DNA of 64,000 nucleotides from Parvibaculum sp035325945 (lineage in GTDB: Bacteria > Pseudomonadota > Alphaproteobacteria > Parvibaculales > Parvibaculaceae), in the NCBI RefSeq assembly GCF_035325945.1, contig NZ_DAOKYX010000008.1, positions 28,587 to 92,586 of the forward strand, in the 5' to 3' direction. Both the position numbers and the translations under genes were made by a program. This document shows, in pieces, positions 18,901-27,932 of this stretch. The notes beneath the pieces were generated by a model that was not told the DNA's origin, did not search any database, and saw only the letters and a program-made list of their open reading frames with translations. Within the stretch, counting starts at the first letter, position 1; the number at the start of each line of letters is the position of its first letter.

Positions 18901-20726
18901 AGCAGGTCGCCTCGGGACGCTTCGGTGTGACGGCCGAGTATCTCGTCAACTCCGACATGATGCAGATCAAGATGGCGCAGGGCGCAAAGCCCGGCGAAGG
19001 CGGACAGTTGCCCGGTCACAAGGTCGATGCCGTCATCGCCAAGGTGCGCCACTCGACGCCGGGCGTCGGCCTCATTTCGCCGCCCCCGCATCACGACATC
19101 TATTCGATCGAGGACCTCGCCCAGCTCATCTTCGACCTGAAGAACGTGAACCCTGACGGCCTCGTCTCGGTGAAGCTCGTCTCCGAAGTCGGCGTCGGCA
19201 CCGTTGCCGCCGGCGTCTCCAAGGCGCGCGCCGATCACGTCACGATCTCGGGCTTCGAGGGCGGCACGGGCGCCTCGCCCCTCACCTCGATCAAGCATGC
19301 GGGCAGCCCCTGGGAGATCGGCCTCGCCGAAACGCATCAGACGCTGGTGCTGAACCGCCTGCGCGGCCGCATCACGGTGCAGGTCGATGGCGGTCTCAGG
19401 ACCGGCCGCGACGTCATCATCGGCGCTCTGCTCGGCGCCGACGAGTTCGGCTTCGCCACCGCGCCGCTCATCGCGGCGGGCTGCATCATGATGCGCAAGT
19501 GCCATCTGAACACCTGCCCCGTCGGCGTGGCGACGCAGGACCCGGAACTGCGCAAGCGCTTCGTCGGCATGCCGGAGCATGTGATCAACTACTTCTTCTT
19601 CGTCGCGGAAGAAGTGCGCGAATACATGGCCTCGCTCGGCTATCGCAGCTTCAACGAGATGATCGGCCAGCTCCAGATGCTCGACAAGCGCAAGGTCGTC
19701 GATCACTGGAAGGCGCATGGCCTCGACTTCTCGCGGCTCTTCCACAAGCCGGAAGCCGGCAAGGGTGTCGCCATCTACCGGACCGAGACGCAGGATCACC
19801 AGATCGCCAGCGTGCTCGACCGCAAGCTCATCGCCGAAGCGCGCGACGCCATCGAGCGGAAGAAGCACGTCCGGATCGAGACCTCGGTCGGGAATACGGA
19901 CCGCACCGTCGGCGCCATGCTTTCTGGCGCCATCGCAAGGCGTCATGGCCATGCCGGACTTCCCGACGACACGGTCCATGTGAAGCTCGACGGCACTGCC
20001 GGCCAGAGCTTCGGCGCCTGGGCCGCGCATGGCGTCACGCTCGAACTGGAAGGCCAGGCCAACGACTATGTCGGCAAGGGCCTTTCCGGCGGGCGCCTCA
20101 TCGTCTACCCGCCGGCCAATACGAGGATCGTGCCCGAAAAGAGCATCATCGTCGGCAACACCGTTCTTTACGGTGCGATTTCCGGCGAGTGCTACTTCCG
20201 CGGCGTCGCCGGCGAACGCTTCGCCGTCCGCAACTCCGGCGCCATCGCCGTTGTCGAAGGCACGGGCGATCACGGCTGCGAATACATGACAGGCGGCATC
20301 GTCGTCGTTCTCGGAGAGACAGGCCGCAACTTCGCGGCCGGCATGTCCGGCGGCATCGCCTATGTCCTCGACGAGGACGGCATGTTCGAAAAGCGCTGCA
20401 ACATGGCGATGGTCGATCTGGAGCCCGTGGAATCCGAACTCGCGCTGATGGAGAAGCTCCACCACCAGCGCAGCGATCTGGAAAGCCACGGCCTCGTCGA
20501 CATCATGTCGGACATGACGCGCTTCGACGCCGAGCGGCTCCGCCAGCTCATCGAAAACCACGCCCGCTACACCAATTCGTCGCGGGCGAAGGAAATACTC
20601 GGCAACTGGTCCGCAATGCTCCCCAAATTCCGCAAGGTCATGCCGGTCGAATACCGGCGCGCCCTGAAGGAAATGGAACGCGCGCAGCAAAGCGCCCCTG
20701 AAGCCATCGCCGTGGCAGGAGAGTAA
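15981..20726 (+). CDS. gltB: Glutamate synthase (NADPH) large subunit
   Basis: A 1581-residue enzyme making two glutamates from glutamine and 2-oxoglutarate in the GS-GOGAT route of ammonium assimilation. The glutaminase domain begins at Cys51 in DACGIGF, exposed by removing a roughly 50-residue propeptide. The synthase domain is about 880-1280, with the 3Fe-4S cysteines in CIMMRKCHLNTC, and the C-terminal beta-helix domain contains the usual G-x-x-G-x-x-x-G repeats (GGRLIVYPP, GECYFRGVAGE). Length matches the bacterial family. AGGAACG precedes the ATG. gltD starts one base after the stop, so the subunits are co-translated. Confidence 0.97.
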   Translation: MDKMEKARGRTPKSGERPAVVARSFEDMAAVPAGLPDAQGLYDPRNERDACGIGFVANIHNRKSHKIIEDGLRILENLEHRGAVGADPKAGDGAGILIQIPDTFFREECAALGIALPAPGEYAIGHFFLPRDEAERAKIVELVEKTVIEEGQVFLGWRDVPVDNSDLGYSVKPTEPFHRQLIVARGPGIGDQVHFERKLFVIRKRIFNTIFRETGRMPRDLYIPSLSSRTIVYKGMLLAAQVGSYYKDLRDPRMVTALALVHQRFSTNTFPTWRLAHPFRMICHNGEINTLRGNVNWIQARYSSMQSEILGDDLKKLWPIAVEGQSDSACFDNALELLVMGGYSLAHAMMMLIPEAWAGNPLMDEDRRAFYEYHAALMEPWDGPAAVAFTDGRQIGATLDRNGLRPARYFVTDEGNVVMASEMGVLPVPEETIVEKWRLQPGKMLLIDLEEGRIIADDEIKAKLSKLNPYKKWVERTQIVLEDMPPATKAAKPPHDAALLDLQQAFGYTQEDIKFLLSPMAIEGQEAIGSMGTDTPVSVLSEKPKLLYTYFKQNFAQVTNPPIDPIREELVMSLVSFIGPRPNLLDLKGMSSVKRLEVRQPILTNEDLEKIRMIGEVPDNHFRSETLDITYKAERGADEMETMLGRLCERAEEAVASGFNIIILSDRKVSAERMAIPALLATSAVHHHLIAKGLRTSVGLVVETGEAREVHHFACLAGYGAEAINPYLAFETLEAMLPSLDEKLTAYEVTKRYIKAIDKGLLKVMSKMGISTYQSYCGAQIFDAIGLNSDFVTRYFTGTASVIEGAGCHEIAEETFRRHQLAFGDAPVLRNALDVGGEYAFRFRGEEHAWDPDSVRDLQHAVRGNSQDKYREFARRINDQSRRLLAIRGLFEIKTAEADGRRPVPLEEVEPAKEIVRRFATGAMSFGSISREAHTTLAIAMNRIGGRSNTGEGGEEADRFKPLPNGDSMRSSIKQVASGRFGVTAEYLVNSDMMQIKMAQGAKPGEGGQLPGHKVDAVIAKVRHSTPGVGLISPPPHHDIYSIEDLAQLIFDLKNVNPDGLVSVKLVSEVGVGTVAAGVSKARADHVTISGFEGGTGASPLTSIKHAGSPWEIGLAETHQTLVLNRLRGRITVQVDGGLRTGRDVIIGALLGADEFGFATAPLIAAGCIMMRKCHLNTCPVGVATQDPELRKRFVGMPEHVINYFFFVAEEVREYMASLGYRSFNEMIGQLQMLDKRKVVDHWKAHGLDFSRLFHKPEAGKGVAIYRTETQDHQIASVLDRKLIAEARDAIERKKHVRIETSVGNTDRTVGAMLSGAIARRHGHAGLPDDTVHVKLDGTAGQSFGAWAAHGVTLELEGQANDYVGKGLSGGRLIVYPPANTRIVPEKSIIVGNTVLYGAISGECYFRGVAGERFAVRNSGAIAVVEGTGDHGCEYMTGGIVVVLGETGRNFAAGMSGGIAYVLDEDGMFEKRCNMAMVDLEPVESELALMEKLHHQRSDLESHGLVDIMSDMTRFDAERLRQLIENHARYTNSSRAKEILGNWSAMLPKFRKVMPVEYRRALKEMERAQQSAPEAIAVAGE

Positions 20727-20727
20727 C

Positions 20728-22146
20728 GTGGGAAAGATTACCGGATTTCTGGAGATCGACCGGCAGGACCGCAAGTACCAGCCGGCTTCCGACCGCATTC
20801 GTCACTTCAAGGAGTTCGTGATTCCGCTCGGCGAAAAGGCCGTGCGCGATCAGGCCTCCCGCTGCATGGATTGCGGCATTCCCTACTGCCACAATGGCTG
20901 CCCCGTGAACAACCAGATCCCCGACTGGAATGATCTGGTCTATCGCGACAATTGGGAAGAAGCCTGCCGCAACCTCCACTCGACGAACAATTTTCCCGAG
21001 TTCACCGGCCGCATCTGCCCCGCGCCCTGCGAGGCGGCCTGCACGCTCAACCTCATCGAGCAGCCGGTCACGATCAAGACGATCGAATGCGCGATCGTCG
21101 ATCGCGGCTGGGCGGAGGGCTGGCTTCCGCCGCAGCCTGCCGCCAGGCGGTCGGGCAAGAAGGTCGCCATCGTCGGCTCGGGGCCTGCCGGGCTTGCCTG
21201 CGCGCAGCAGCTTTCCCGTGCGGGCCATGAGGTCCATGTCTTCGAGAAGAACGCGAAGGCCGGCGGCCTGCTCCGCTACGGCATCCCCGATTTCAAGATG
21301 GAAAAGCACCTGATCGACAGGCGCCTTTCACAGATCGAAGCCGAGGGAGCGACCTTCCATTATGGCGCCCATATCGGCGTGACGATGAAGGCGAAGACGC
21401 TGCTGGACGAGTTCGACGCCGTCGTCCTCGCAGGCGGCTCCGAGCATCCGCGCGATCTCCCCATCGAGGGGCGCGATCTTCGCGGCGTTCACTTCGCCAT
21501 GGATTTTCTGCCGCAGCAGAACCGGCGCAATTCCGGCGAGCCGCTTCTGAACATCGAGCCGATCCTTGCAGGCGGAAAGCATGTCGTCGTCATTGGCGGC
21601 GGCGACACGGGCTCCGACTGCATCGGCACCTCGTTCCGTCAGGGCGCGATCTCGGTGACGCAGCTCGAGATCATGCCCGCGCCGCCCGAGAAGGAGAACA
21701 AGCTCCTGACATGGCCCGACTGGCCGCTCAAGATGCGGACATCGTCGAGCCAGGCCGAAGGCGCGGCGCGCGACTTCTCCGTCATGACGCGCCGCCTCAT
21801 CGGCGAGGGCGGCCAGGTGACGGCGATCGAATGCGTCCGCCTCGACGACAAGATGCAGGCGATCGCCGGCAGCGAGTTCGACCTCAAGGCCGATCTCGTT
21901 CTGCTCGCCATGGGCTTCGTCCATCCCGTCCATGAAGGCATGCTCGCGGAACTGGGTATCGCACTCGACAAGCGCGGCAATGTGGCTGCCGACACCGCGA
22001 CCTACAGGACGACGCTCGACAAGGTCTTCTCGGCGGGCGACATGCGCCGCGGCCAGTCGCTCGTCGTCTGGGCGATCCGCGAGGGCCGCCAGGCGGCGCG
22101 CGAGGTCGATCTCTTTCTGATGGGCGAGACGACGCTTCCGCGCTGA
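20728..22146 (+). CDS. gltD: Glutamate synthase (NADPH) small subunit
   Basis: A 472-residue flavoprotein that passes electrons from NADPH through FAD and 4Fe-4S clusters to GltB. The N-terminal cysteine motifs CMDCGIPYCHNGCPV and CPAPCEAAC are intact. The FAD site VAIVGSGPAGLACAQQL lies near residue 150 and the NADPH site VVVIGGGDTGSDCIGT near residue 290. The GTG start at 20728 is preceded by AGGAG. It is the last gene of the gltBD operon, closed by a strong terminator. Confidence 0.97.
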   Translation: MGKITGFLEIDRQDRKYQPASDRIRHFKEFVIPLGEKAVRDQASRCMDCGIPYCHNGCPVNNQIPDWNDLVYRDNWEEACRNLHSTNNFPEFTGRICPAPCEAACTLNLIEQPVTIKTIECAIVDRGWAEGWLPPQPAARRSGKKVAIVGSGPAGLACAQQLSRAGHEVHVFEKNAKAGGLLRYGIPDFKMEKHLIDRRLSQIEAEGATFHYGAHIGVTMKAKTLLDEFDAVVLAGGSEHPRDLPIEGRDLRGVHFAMDFLPQQNRRNSGEPLLNIEPILAGGKHVVVIGGGDTGSDCIGTSFRQGAISVTQLEIMPAPPEKENKLLTWPDWPLKMRTSSSQAEGAARDFSVMTRRLIGEGGQVTAIECVRLDDKMQAIAGSEFDLKADLVLLAMGFVHPVHEGMLAELGIALDKRGNVAADTATYRTTLDKVFSAGDMRRGQSLVVWAIREGRQAAREVDLFLMGETTLPR

Positions 22147-22171
22147 TCTCGGGCCGTCCGTACAAGGCCGA

Positions 22172-22200
22172 AGCCCCGCCGGAAACGGCGGGGCTTTTTT
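22172..22200 (+). terminator. Rho-independent terminator of gltBD
   Basis: AGCCCCGCCG (22172-22181), loop GAAA, CGGCGGGGCT (22186-22195), then a run of six or more T. A perfect 10-bp stem with a stable tetraloop 25 bp after the gltD stop. Confidence 0.95.
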
Positions 22201-22259
22201 CCACCCGGCCCCATTTACCCAGACGGCACTGGACAGATTCTCCCGGAGCGCCTTCACTA

Positions 22260-24926
22260 ATGAGGGGAAGACAGCATTCGGGGGGCAAGGTGCTGGCATA
22301 TTTCAGGGCAGGCGTGACTGCGAGGGTTCTCGGCTTTCTCGGGCTTTGCCTCGCGCTCGGCGGGCTTGTCGGCATCTGGACCATCGAGCAGTACCAGCAG
22401 GTGGCGGAGAAGCTGGCCTTCGAGTCCGCGAAACGCCTTGGCGACTTCACCGGCTCGATCGGCACGCAGATCGTGCGCAACGGCTTCTCGACGCTGCAGG
22501 CCATGTCAGGCTTTCAGCGCGTGCAGGGCATGAACCCGAAGGATTGCAGCGATGTCGCCCGCTTCTTCCTGAACAGCTCGCTTGGCTATTCCAATATCGG
22601 CGCCGTCACCCCCGCGGGCGATCTCTATTGCAGCGCGCTCAAGGCCCCACACCCGGTCAATCACAGGGATGCCGTCTGGTTCAAGCGCACGATGCAGACC
22701 GGCGCGCCCGCCGTCGGCAATTTCCAGATCAACCCCGTCAACGGCAAGCAGATCATCACCTTCAGCATGCCGCTGAAAAAGCCGGATGGCTCGATCGCCC
22801 AGATCATCTTCGCATCGCTCGAAACGGCCTATATCGAGAGCGTGATCCGCCTGCCGAGCCTTCCGGCGGGCTCCACCGTTACCGTCATCGATCAGGATGG
22901 AAACCTGCTCGTCGATCACCCGGCCGGTTCCGCGACGCCGGGCGAGAACATGACCCATTGGCCGATCGCGGCGCGCGGCGCTTCCGCCGCGACGCGGTTC
23001 GTCATGGAAGGCACAGGGCTCGACGGCTCTCGCCGGTTCTACGCCTCGACAGGCATCTATGCGCGCGGCGCGCTCATCCCCGGCATCGCAACCCAGCCGA
23101 CGAAGTCCATATCCATCATCATCGGCGTGCCGGCGAAGCGCGACATCGCCACGCTCCTGACGCCGCTCAAGGCATCAGGAGCCGCCATCGGCCTCGTCTT
23201 CCTTCTCATACTGACGGGCACCTATATCTTTCTCTCGCGCACCATGCTGCGCCCCATTCGGCAGATACATGCGGCCGCACGTCAGTTGCGGCGGGGCGAT
23301 TTCTCCGTCCGCCTTCCGGCCACCAGCCGGAGAGACGAGATCGGCATGCTCTCGAACAGCTTCAACGAGATGGCCAGCGCCCTTGCCGAGCGCGACAGCG
23401 ATCTGCGCCAGACGAGCGAGCGCCTAAGGCGGATACTCGATACCGAACCCGGCTGTGTGAAGATTCTCGACCGCGACCTGCGCTTCGTCGACATCAACCG
23501 CGCGGGCGCCGAACTCATGTGCGCACCCGATATCGAAAGCGTGCGAGGCGCCGACGTCCTCGATTTCGTCGCCGAGGAGGATCACGAACGCTTCAGGGCG
23601 CATATTCTTTCCGTCATCGACGGCAGAAGGGAATCGATCACCTATCAGCTCGTCGATTGCAATGGCGACCGCCACTGGATCGAGTCCCATGCCGCCGCCA
23701 TTCGCCTCGCCGACGATGCGCAGCACGCCTATATCGCGATCAGCCGCGACAAGACCGAAGAACTGAAGACGGCGGCCCAGCTCGTTCAGGCGCAGAAGAT
23801 GGAATCGATCGGCCGGCTCACGGGCGGCGTCGCGCATGACTTCAACAACCTGCTGACCGTCATGCTCGGAAATGCCGAAGTGCTGGTCGAGCGGCTGGCG
23901 GACCGGCCGGAACTGCGCCATCTCGCCGGGATGATCGAACAGGCCGCCCAGCGCGGCTCCGAACTCACGCACCGCATGCTCGCCTTCGCGCGCCGCCAGG
24001 TGCTGCGGCCGACCGAGCTTGACGTCAACACGCTCGTCACCCAGTTGACCGATCTCATCGGCCGAACGCTCGGCGAGGATGTGCGCGTGCGCCTCGATAC
24101 GGCGCCCGGCCTCTGGCATGTGTCCGCCGATCCCGCCCAGATGGAATCGGCCCTCCTCAATCTGGCGCTCAACGCGCGCGACGCCATGCCGGATGGCGGC
24201 ATGCTGACGATCGAGACGAGCAATGTTCATCTCGACGCCGATTACGCGGCCCTCAATCCCGCCGCCACGCCGGGGGACTATGTGCTCGTCGCCGTCTCGG
24301 ATTCAGGTACGGGCATGACGCCCGCTGTCATGGAGAAGGCATTCGACCCCTTCTTCACCACAAAGCCGACGGGCAAGGGCTCGGGCCTCGGCCTCAGCAT
24401 GGTCTATGGCTTCGTCAAGCAGTCACAGGGGCACATCAAGATATACAGCGAGGCCGGACAGGGCACCACCATCCGCATCTATCTGCCGAAAAGCGCCGAA
24501 GGAACGGCGGTTCGCGAAATTCCCGAGGCGGTTCACGAGACGGACGTCAACGGCCAGGAAACGATCCTCGTCGTGGAGGACGAGGAGGCCGTGCGCGCCT
24601 ATGTGTGCGCGCAGCTTCGCGACCTCGGCTACCGGGTGCTCGAGGCGCCCCATGCCGAAGCGGCCCTCGCCATCTTCGAGGGTGAAGACGGGGCTTCGAT
24701 CGACCTTCTCTTCACCGACGTCGTGCTTCCCGGCGGGCTCAACGGGCGCCAGCTCGCAGAGCGGGCTGCCCTGCTCCATCCGCGTCTCAAGGTGCTCTAT
24801 ACGACGGGCTATACGGAGAATGCCGTCGTCCATAACGGCAAGCTCGATGCGGGGGTGCAGCTTCTGACGAAGCCCTATCGCCGCGCCGACCTTGCCCGCC
24901 AGATCCGTCAGGCGCTTTTCGCCTGA
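22260..24926 (+). CDS. Hybrid sensor histidine kinase (dCACHE-HAMP-PAS-HisKA-HATPase-REC)
   Basis: An 888-residue membrane kinase. Transmembrane 1 is about residues 21-41, a double-CACHE-like periplasmic sensor follows to about 300, transmembrane 2 is about 305-328, then HAMP (329-382), PAS (388-500), HisKA with H-box GGVAHDFNNLL (His526), N-box NLALNARDAM, G-boxes DSGTGM and GKGSGLGLSM, and a receiver about 766-885 with Asp820. The ATG at 22260 has no ribosome site. A GTG at 22290 follows GGGGGG and may be the true start. No response regulator is adjacent, so its partner is unknown. Confidence 0.93.
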   Translation: MRGRQHSGGKVLAYFRAGVTARVLGFLGLCLALGGLVGIWTIEQYQQVAEKLAFESAKRLGDFTGSIGTQIVRNGFSTLQAMSGFQRVQGMNPKDCSDVARFFLNSSLGYSNIGAVTPAGDLYCSALKAPHPVNHRDAVWFKRTMQTGAPAVGNFQINPVNGKQIITFSMPLKKPDGSIAQIIFASLETAYIESVIRLPSLPAGSTVTVIDQDGNLLVDHPAGSATPGENMTHWPIAARGASAATRFVMEGTGLDGSRRFYASTGIYARGALIPGIATQPTKSISIIIGVPAKRDIATLLTPLKASGAAIGLVFLLILTGTYIFLSRTMLRPIRQIHAAARQLRRGDFSVRLPATSRRDEIGMLSNSFNEMASALAERDSDLRQTSERLRRILDTEPGCVKILDRDLRFVDINRAGAELMCAPDIESVRGADVLDFVAEEDHERFRAHILSVIDGRRESITYQLVDCNGDRHWIESHAAAIRLADDAQHAYIAISRDKTEELKTAAQLVQAQKMESIGRLTGGVAHDFNNLLTVMLGNAEVLVERLADRPELRHLAGMIEQAAQRGSELTHRMLAFARRQVLRPTELDVNTLVTQLTDLIGRTLGEDVRVRLDTAPGLWHVSADPAQMESALLNLALNARDAMPDGGMLTIETSNVHLDADYAALNPAATPGDYVLVAVSDSGTGMTPAVMEKAFDPFFTTKPTGKGSGLGLSMVYGFVKQSQGHIKIYSEAGQGTTIRIYLPKSAEGTAVREIPEAVHETDVNGQETILVVEDEEAVRAYVCAQLRDLGYRVLEAPHAEAALAIFEGEDGASIDLLFTDVVLPGGLNGRQLAERAALLHPRLKVLYTTGYTENAVVHNGKLDAGVQLLTKPYRRADLARQIRQALFA

Positions 24927-24933
24927 CATAAAA

Positions 24934-24949
24934 ATAGACCGAGGTCTAT
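24934..24949. promoter_or_regulatory. Perfect palindrome upstream of the COQ4-family gene
   Basis: ATAGACC-GA-GGTCTAT, 7-bp arms, 45 bp before the start at 24995. It resembles TetR-family operators of the TAGACC/GGTCTA type (for example the NemR box), but with a 2-base spacer instead of 4. With AAAA before it and no T run after it, it fits an operator better than a terminator for the kinase gene. Confidence 0.45.
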
Positions 24950-24994
24950 GTTCGGACTAGCATCGCTCCGAAAAGAAGCGGGGCGGCACTGGAT

Positions 24995-25981
24995 ATGACG
25001 ACAAGACAGCACGAATTTGAAAGGCTGGTCGCGGATTTCGACGCGGCCGCCGCCTTGAGAGAGCCGCTGGCGGAGGTGGCCCGTCTGGCAAAATCGGGCG
25101 ATGAAGGGGCAGCAACGCGCCTTGCCGCCGCCATGGCGCGCGTCGCCTTCGTCACCCCCGGCGCGGCCATGCATGTTCTCGACGCCATTGCCGAGGCATG
25201 GCTGGAGCACGCGCCCGGCAGCCTGCCCAGCACGCCCGCGACGGAGGAAGCGCTTGCGGAGCTTTCGGCGCCGGGCTTTCCGGGCCCCGATTTCTGGGCG
25301 GCCTTCTGGGCCTTTGTCGGCGATCCGAACCCCGGCAGCGGCGAGGAAGTGACCGCGCGCATTGCATCCCTAGGCGGACTTCTCCATGAGAGCTTCCGCG
25401 CCCGCGCGCTGAAGGTCGCCGAAACGCATCCCGGCGCGGCGGGCGCCGCCTCGCGCCAGCTCCCGCCGCCATTGACGCTCGACATACTCGGCGCGCAGCC
25501 GGAAGGCTCGCTCGGCCACGACTTCTACCGGCTCATTCTCGACAATGGCTTCAATCTCGAAGTGCTCGACCGCGAGGCGATCGGTCTTGCCGCCCTGCCC
25601 CCGGCGCTGCGCTACCTCAATACGCGCATCCTGCAAATGCACGATGTCTGGCACCTCGTGGCCGGCTATCGCACGACGGTGCTGCAGGAGGTCGGCATTT
25701 CGGCCTTTCAACTCGCCCAGTTCGGGCACAATTATTCGGCCATGGTCGTGGCGACGGCGGCGGCCTCCGCCGCTCTCAATTCGCGCGAGGCATTCGGCCT
25801 CATCATGCAGGTCACGGCCGAGGCATGGATGCATGGCCGCACCGCGCCCTCTTTCATGGCGATCGAATGGGAGAAGGAGTGGCACCTGCCCATCGCCGAG
25901 ATCCGCGCACGCCACGGCATCCGCCCCTTCGAGAGCATTTTTCCGGCCGATCTGATCGAGCAGTTGCGAGTGGCCGCCTAG
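24995..25981 (+). CDS. COQ4-family ubiquinone-biosynthesis-like protein
   Basis: A 328-residue protein whose C-terminal half (about 165-315) is COQ4-like. It has the family motif HDxxH-x11-E exactly: His216, Asp217, His220 and Glu232. COQ4 is needed for coenzyme Q synthesis and has been linked to the C1 decarboxylation/hydroxylation step. The first 150 residues, rich in Ala and Glu, are helical and not part of typical COQ4. The palindrome upstream suggests repressor control. The stop interlocks with the opposite gene's stop in CTAG. A role in quinone synthesis is inferred from the motif. Confidence 0.75.
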   Translation: MTTRQHEFERLVADFDAAAALREPLAEVARLAKSGDEGAATRLAAAMARVAFVTPGAAMHVLDAIAEAWLEHAPGSLPSTPATEEALAELSAPGFPGPDFWAAFWAFVGDPNPGSGEEVTARIASLGGLLHESFRARALKVAETHPGAAGAASRQLPPPLTLDILGAQPEGSLGHDFYRLILDNGFNLEVLDREAIGLAALPPALRYLNTRILQMHDVWHLVAGYRTTVLQEVGISAFQLAQFGHNYSAMVVATAAASAALNSREAFGLIMQVTAEAWMHGRTAPSFMAIEWEKEWHLPIAEIRARHGIRPFESIFPADLIEQLRVAA

Positions 25982-26373
25982 CCTCGCGGCTCCCGCCGCA
26001 GCATGAGCGCGTTCTGTTGCGGCTCTGCTCCATCGAGCGCGGCGTGAAGCTCGGCCCAGCCGACATTCCGCCAGCGCTCGACGGCCTCGCGGATGACGAT
26101 GCCGGGCCTCGACAAGCCGTTCTTCTCCATCTGCTCGTTCCAGGTTGCCGAAAGCGCGACGACCGCATCCTGCACCGGCCCGACGCCGAAGCCGTTGACC
26201 ACGGTGACAAGGGCGGCGCTGTTGAGAAGGAGCAGCATCAGAACGGCGATCCACATGGCGCGGGTGAAAAGCGCGACATTGGCGCGCGTCACCGTCTCGG
26301 CCTCGAGATCGGCGGCGCGCACCGCCGCCACCCTTTCATCCGCCCTGTTCCGGTCATCGAGGAGATCGAGCAT
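25978..26373 (-). CDS. Small single-pass membrane protein co-transcribed with the MBOAT gene
   Basis: A 131-residue protein with a charged N-terminus (DRNRADERVAAVRAADLEAE), one hydrophobic segment at about 45-70 (FTRAMWIAVLMLLLLNSAAL) and a soluble C-terminal part probably in the periplasm. I do not recognise the family. The ATG at 26373 has GAGG upstream, inside the end of the MBOAT gene, seven bases after whose stop it starts. The genes are therefore one operon, and a structural or regulatory role for the acyltransferase is a reasonable inference, nothing more. Confidence 0.7.
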   Translation of the reverse strand: MLDLLDDRNRADERVAAVRAADLEAETVTRANVALFTRAMWIAVLMLLLLNSAALVTVVNGFGVGPVQDAVVALSATWNEQMEKNGLSRPGIVIREAVERWRNVGWAELHAALDGAEPQQNALMLRREPRG

Positions 26374-26380
26374 CCGAACC

Positions 26381-27832
26381 TCAGAACTGGAAATAGATGA
26401 ACGGCGCGACGCCTTCGGGCGCCACCATCCAGATGAGCGCGATCCCCGCCCCGAGGAGAAGCCCGAGCAATGGCGACGGAAGACGCCTGATCCCGAGCGC
26501 GAGTTCGCGCCCGAGATCGCGTGGCGTGAACTGGAAGACGAGCCCCAGAAGCACGAGGCCGGCGAGGAAGGGCGTCGCATGCGCGCTCTGCGCGGCGGAG
26601 CCCGCAAGCCCGGCGAGATAGGCGCCCGCCGTCTCGAAACTGTCGGCGCGGAAGAATATCCACGCGAAACAGACGAGGTGGAACGTCCATACGATGCCGA
26701 TCCCATGTTGAAGCCGGTTGCCGAGCTTCGTCATCAGGCCCGGATAGTCCGCCTGCGGCGGTACCAGCTCGTCGAGCCTGCCGCGTACCCAGCGCTCGAC
26801 GCCGAGCATGGCGCCATGAAAGGCACCCCAGAACACGAAGTTCCATGCCGCCCCATGCCACACGCCGCCGAGAAACATGGTGAGAAAGAGATTGCGATAG
26901 GTCTTCGCTTCGCCGAAACGGCTGCCCCCGAGCGGAATGTAGAGATAGTCCCTGAGCCAGGTCGAAAGAGAGATGTGCCAGCGCCGCCAGAATTCCTGGA
27001 GGCTCGAGGCGCGATAGGGCTGGTTGAAATTCTCGCGGAAGCGGTAGCCGAGAAGCGCCGCGATGCCGATGGCGATGTCGCTATAGCCGGAAAAATCGCA
27101 ATAGATCTGGATCGCATAGCCATAGACGGCAATCAGCAGATCGAACGAGCCTGCCGCCGTCGGATCGAAGAAGACCGGATCGACGAGATCGGTCGCAAGA
27201 TAGTTCGCGATCACCATCTTCTTGGCGAGCCCGGTCAGCACGAGCACGGTGCCGACGGCCACATGCTCGCGCGTGAGCCGAGCCGGCGCGTGAAGCTGGG
27301 GGATGAAATCGGCCGCGCGCACGATGGGGCCCGCGACGAGCTGGGGAAAGAACGACTTGAAGAGCATCACGTCGAGCAGCGAACGCTCGGCCGCCACATG
27401 GCCCCTGTAGACATCGACGACATAGGAAATGCCCTGAAAGGTGAAGAAGGAAATCCCGATCGGCAGGATGATTTCCATGAAGGGCAGATCGCGCTGAAGC
27501 CCCAGCGCCGTCAGCAATTCGTCGAGCGATGTGAGGAAGAAGCCGTAATATTTGAAGAAGGCGAGAACGCCGAGATCGACCGCCACGGTGAGCCCGACGA
27601 CGAGTTTTCTCAACCCCGGCCGCCGGAGCGAACCCAGCGCAAGCCCGCCCAGATAGTTGATGAGCGTCGTTGCGAAGAGAAGCGCCGTGAAGCGCCAGTC
27701 CCACCAGCCATAGAAGAAATAGCTGGCCCCGACGAGAAAGTATTTCCGGGGATCGGGTGTCCAGCGCAGCCCCCAGCTGATCGTGAAGACGATCAGAAAG
27801 AAAATTCCGAACTCGAGAGTCGGAAACAGCAT
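26381..27832 (-). CDS. MBOAT family O-acyltransferase (AlgI-like)
   Basis: A 483-residue polytopic inner-membrane protein that moves acyl groups across the membrane to extracytoplasmic polysaccharide or cell-wall acceptors. Hallmarks are FFYGWWDWRF, YCDFSGYSDIAIG, FWRRWHISLSTWLRDYLYIPLGG (His286) and the catalytic LGGVWHGAAW (His326). Length fits AlgI and DltB relatives. Such proteins need an exported SGNH-type partner, and two SGNH proteins are encoded at 37.0-39.3 kb. The ribosome site is weak. The acceptor (exopolysaccharide, peptidoglycan or another glycan) is not determined. Confidence 0.92.
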   Translation of the reverse strand: MLFPTLEFGIFFLIVFTISWGLRWTPDPRKYFLVGASYFFYGWWDWRFTALLFATTLINYLGGLALGSLRRPGLRKLVVGLTVAVDLGVLAFFKYYGFFLTSLDELLTALGLQRDLPFMEIILPIGISFFTFQGISYVVDVYRGHVAAERSLLDVMLFKSFFPQLVAGPIVRAADFIPQLHAPARLTREHVAVGTVLVLTGLAKKMVIANYLATDLVDPVFFDPTAAGSFDLLIAVYGYAIQIYCDFSGYSDIAIGIAALLGYRFRENFNQPYRASSLQEFWRRWHISLSTWLRDYLYIPLGGSRFGEAKTYRNLFLTMFLGGVWHGAAWNFVFWGAFHGAMLGVERWVRGRLDELVPPQADYPGLMTKLGNRLQHGIGIVWTFHLVCFAWIFFRADSFETAGAYLAGLAGSAAQSAHATPFLAGLVLLGLVFQFTPRDLGRELALGIRRLPSPLLGLLLGAGIALIWMVAPEGVAPFIYFQF

Positions 27833-27932
27833 GCCGCCATTGCCCCATTTGCCCCGCCCGGCCTCGCCCGCCGGGCAGGCTCAACGGCATGTGCCAATAT
27901 CGGACAGTGACCCGGAAAGCTCAATCGCAGCC

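Noticed and set aside
15843..20798. Very long antisense open frames opposite gltB (864 and 777 codons)
   Set aside because: They are mirror frames of a GC-rich, strongly conserved gene. The products are charged, lack any recognisable domain, and have no ribosome sites.
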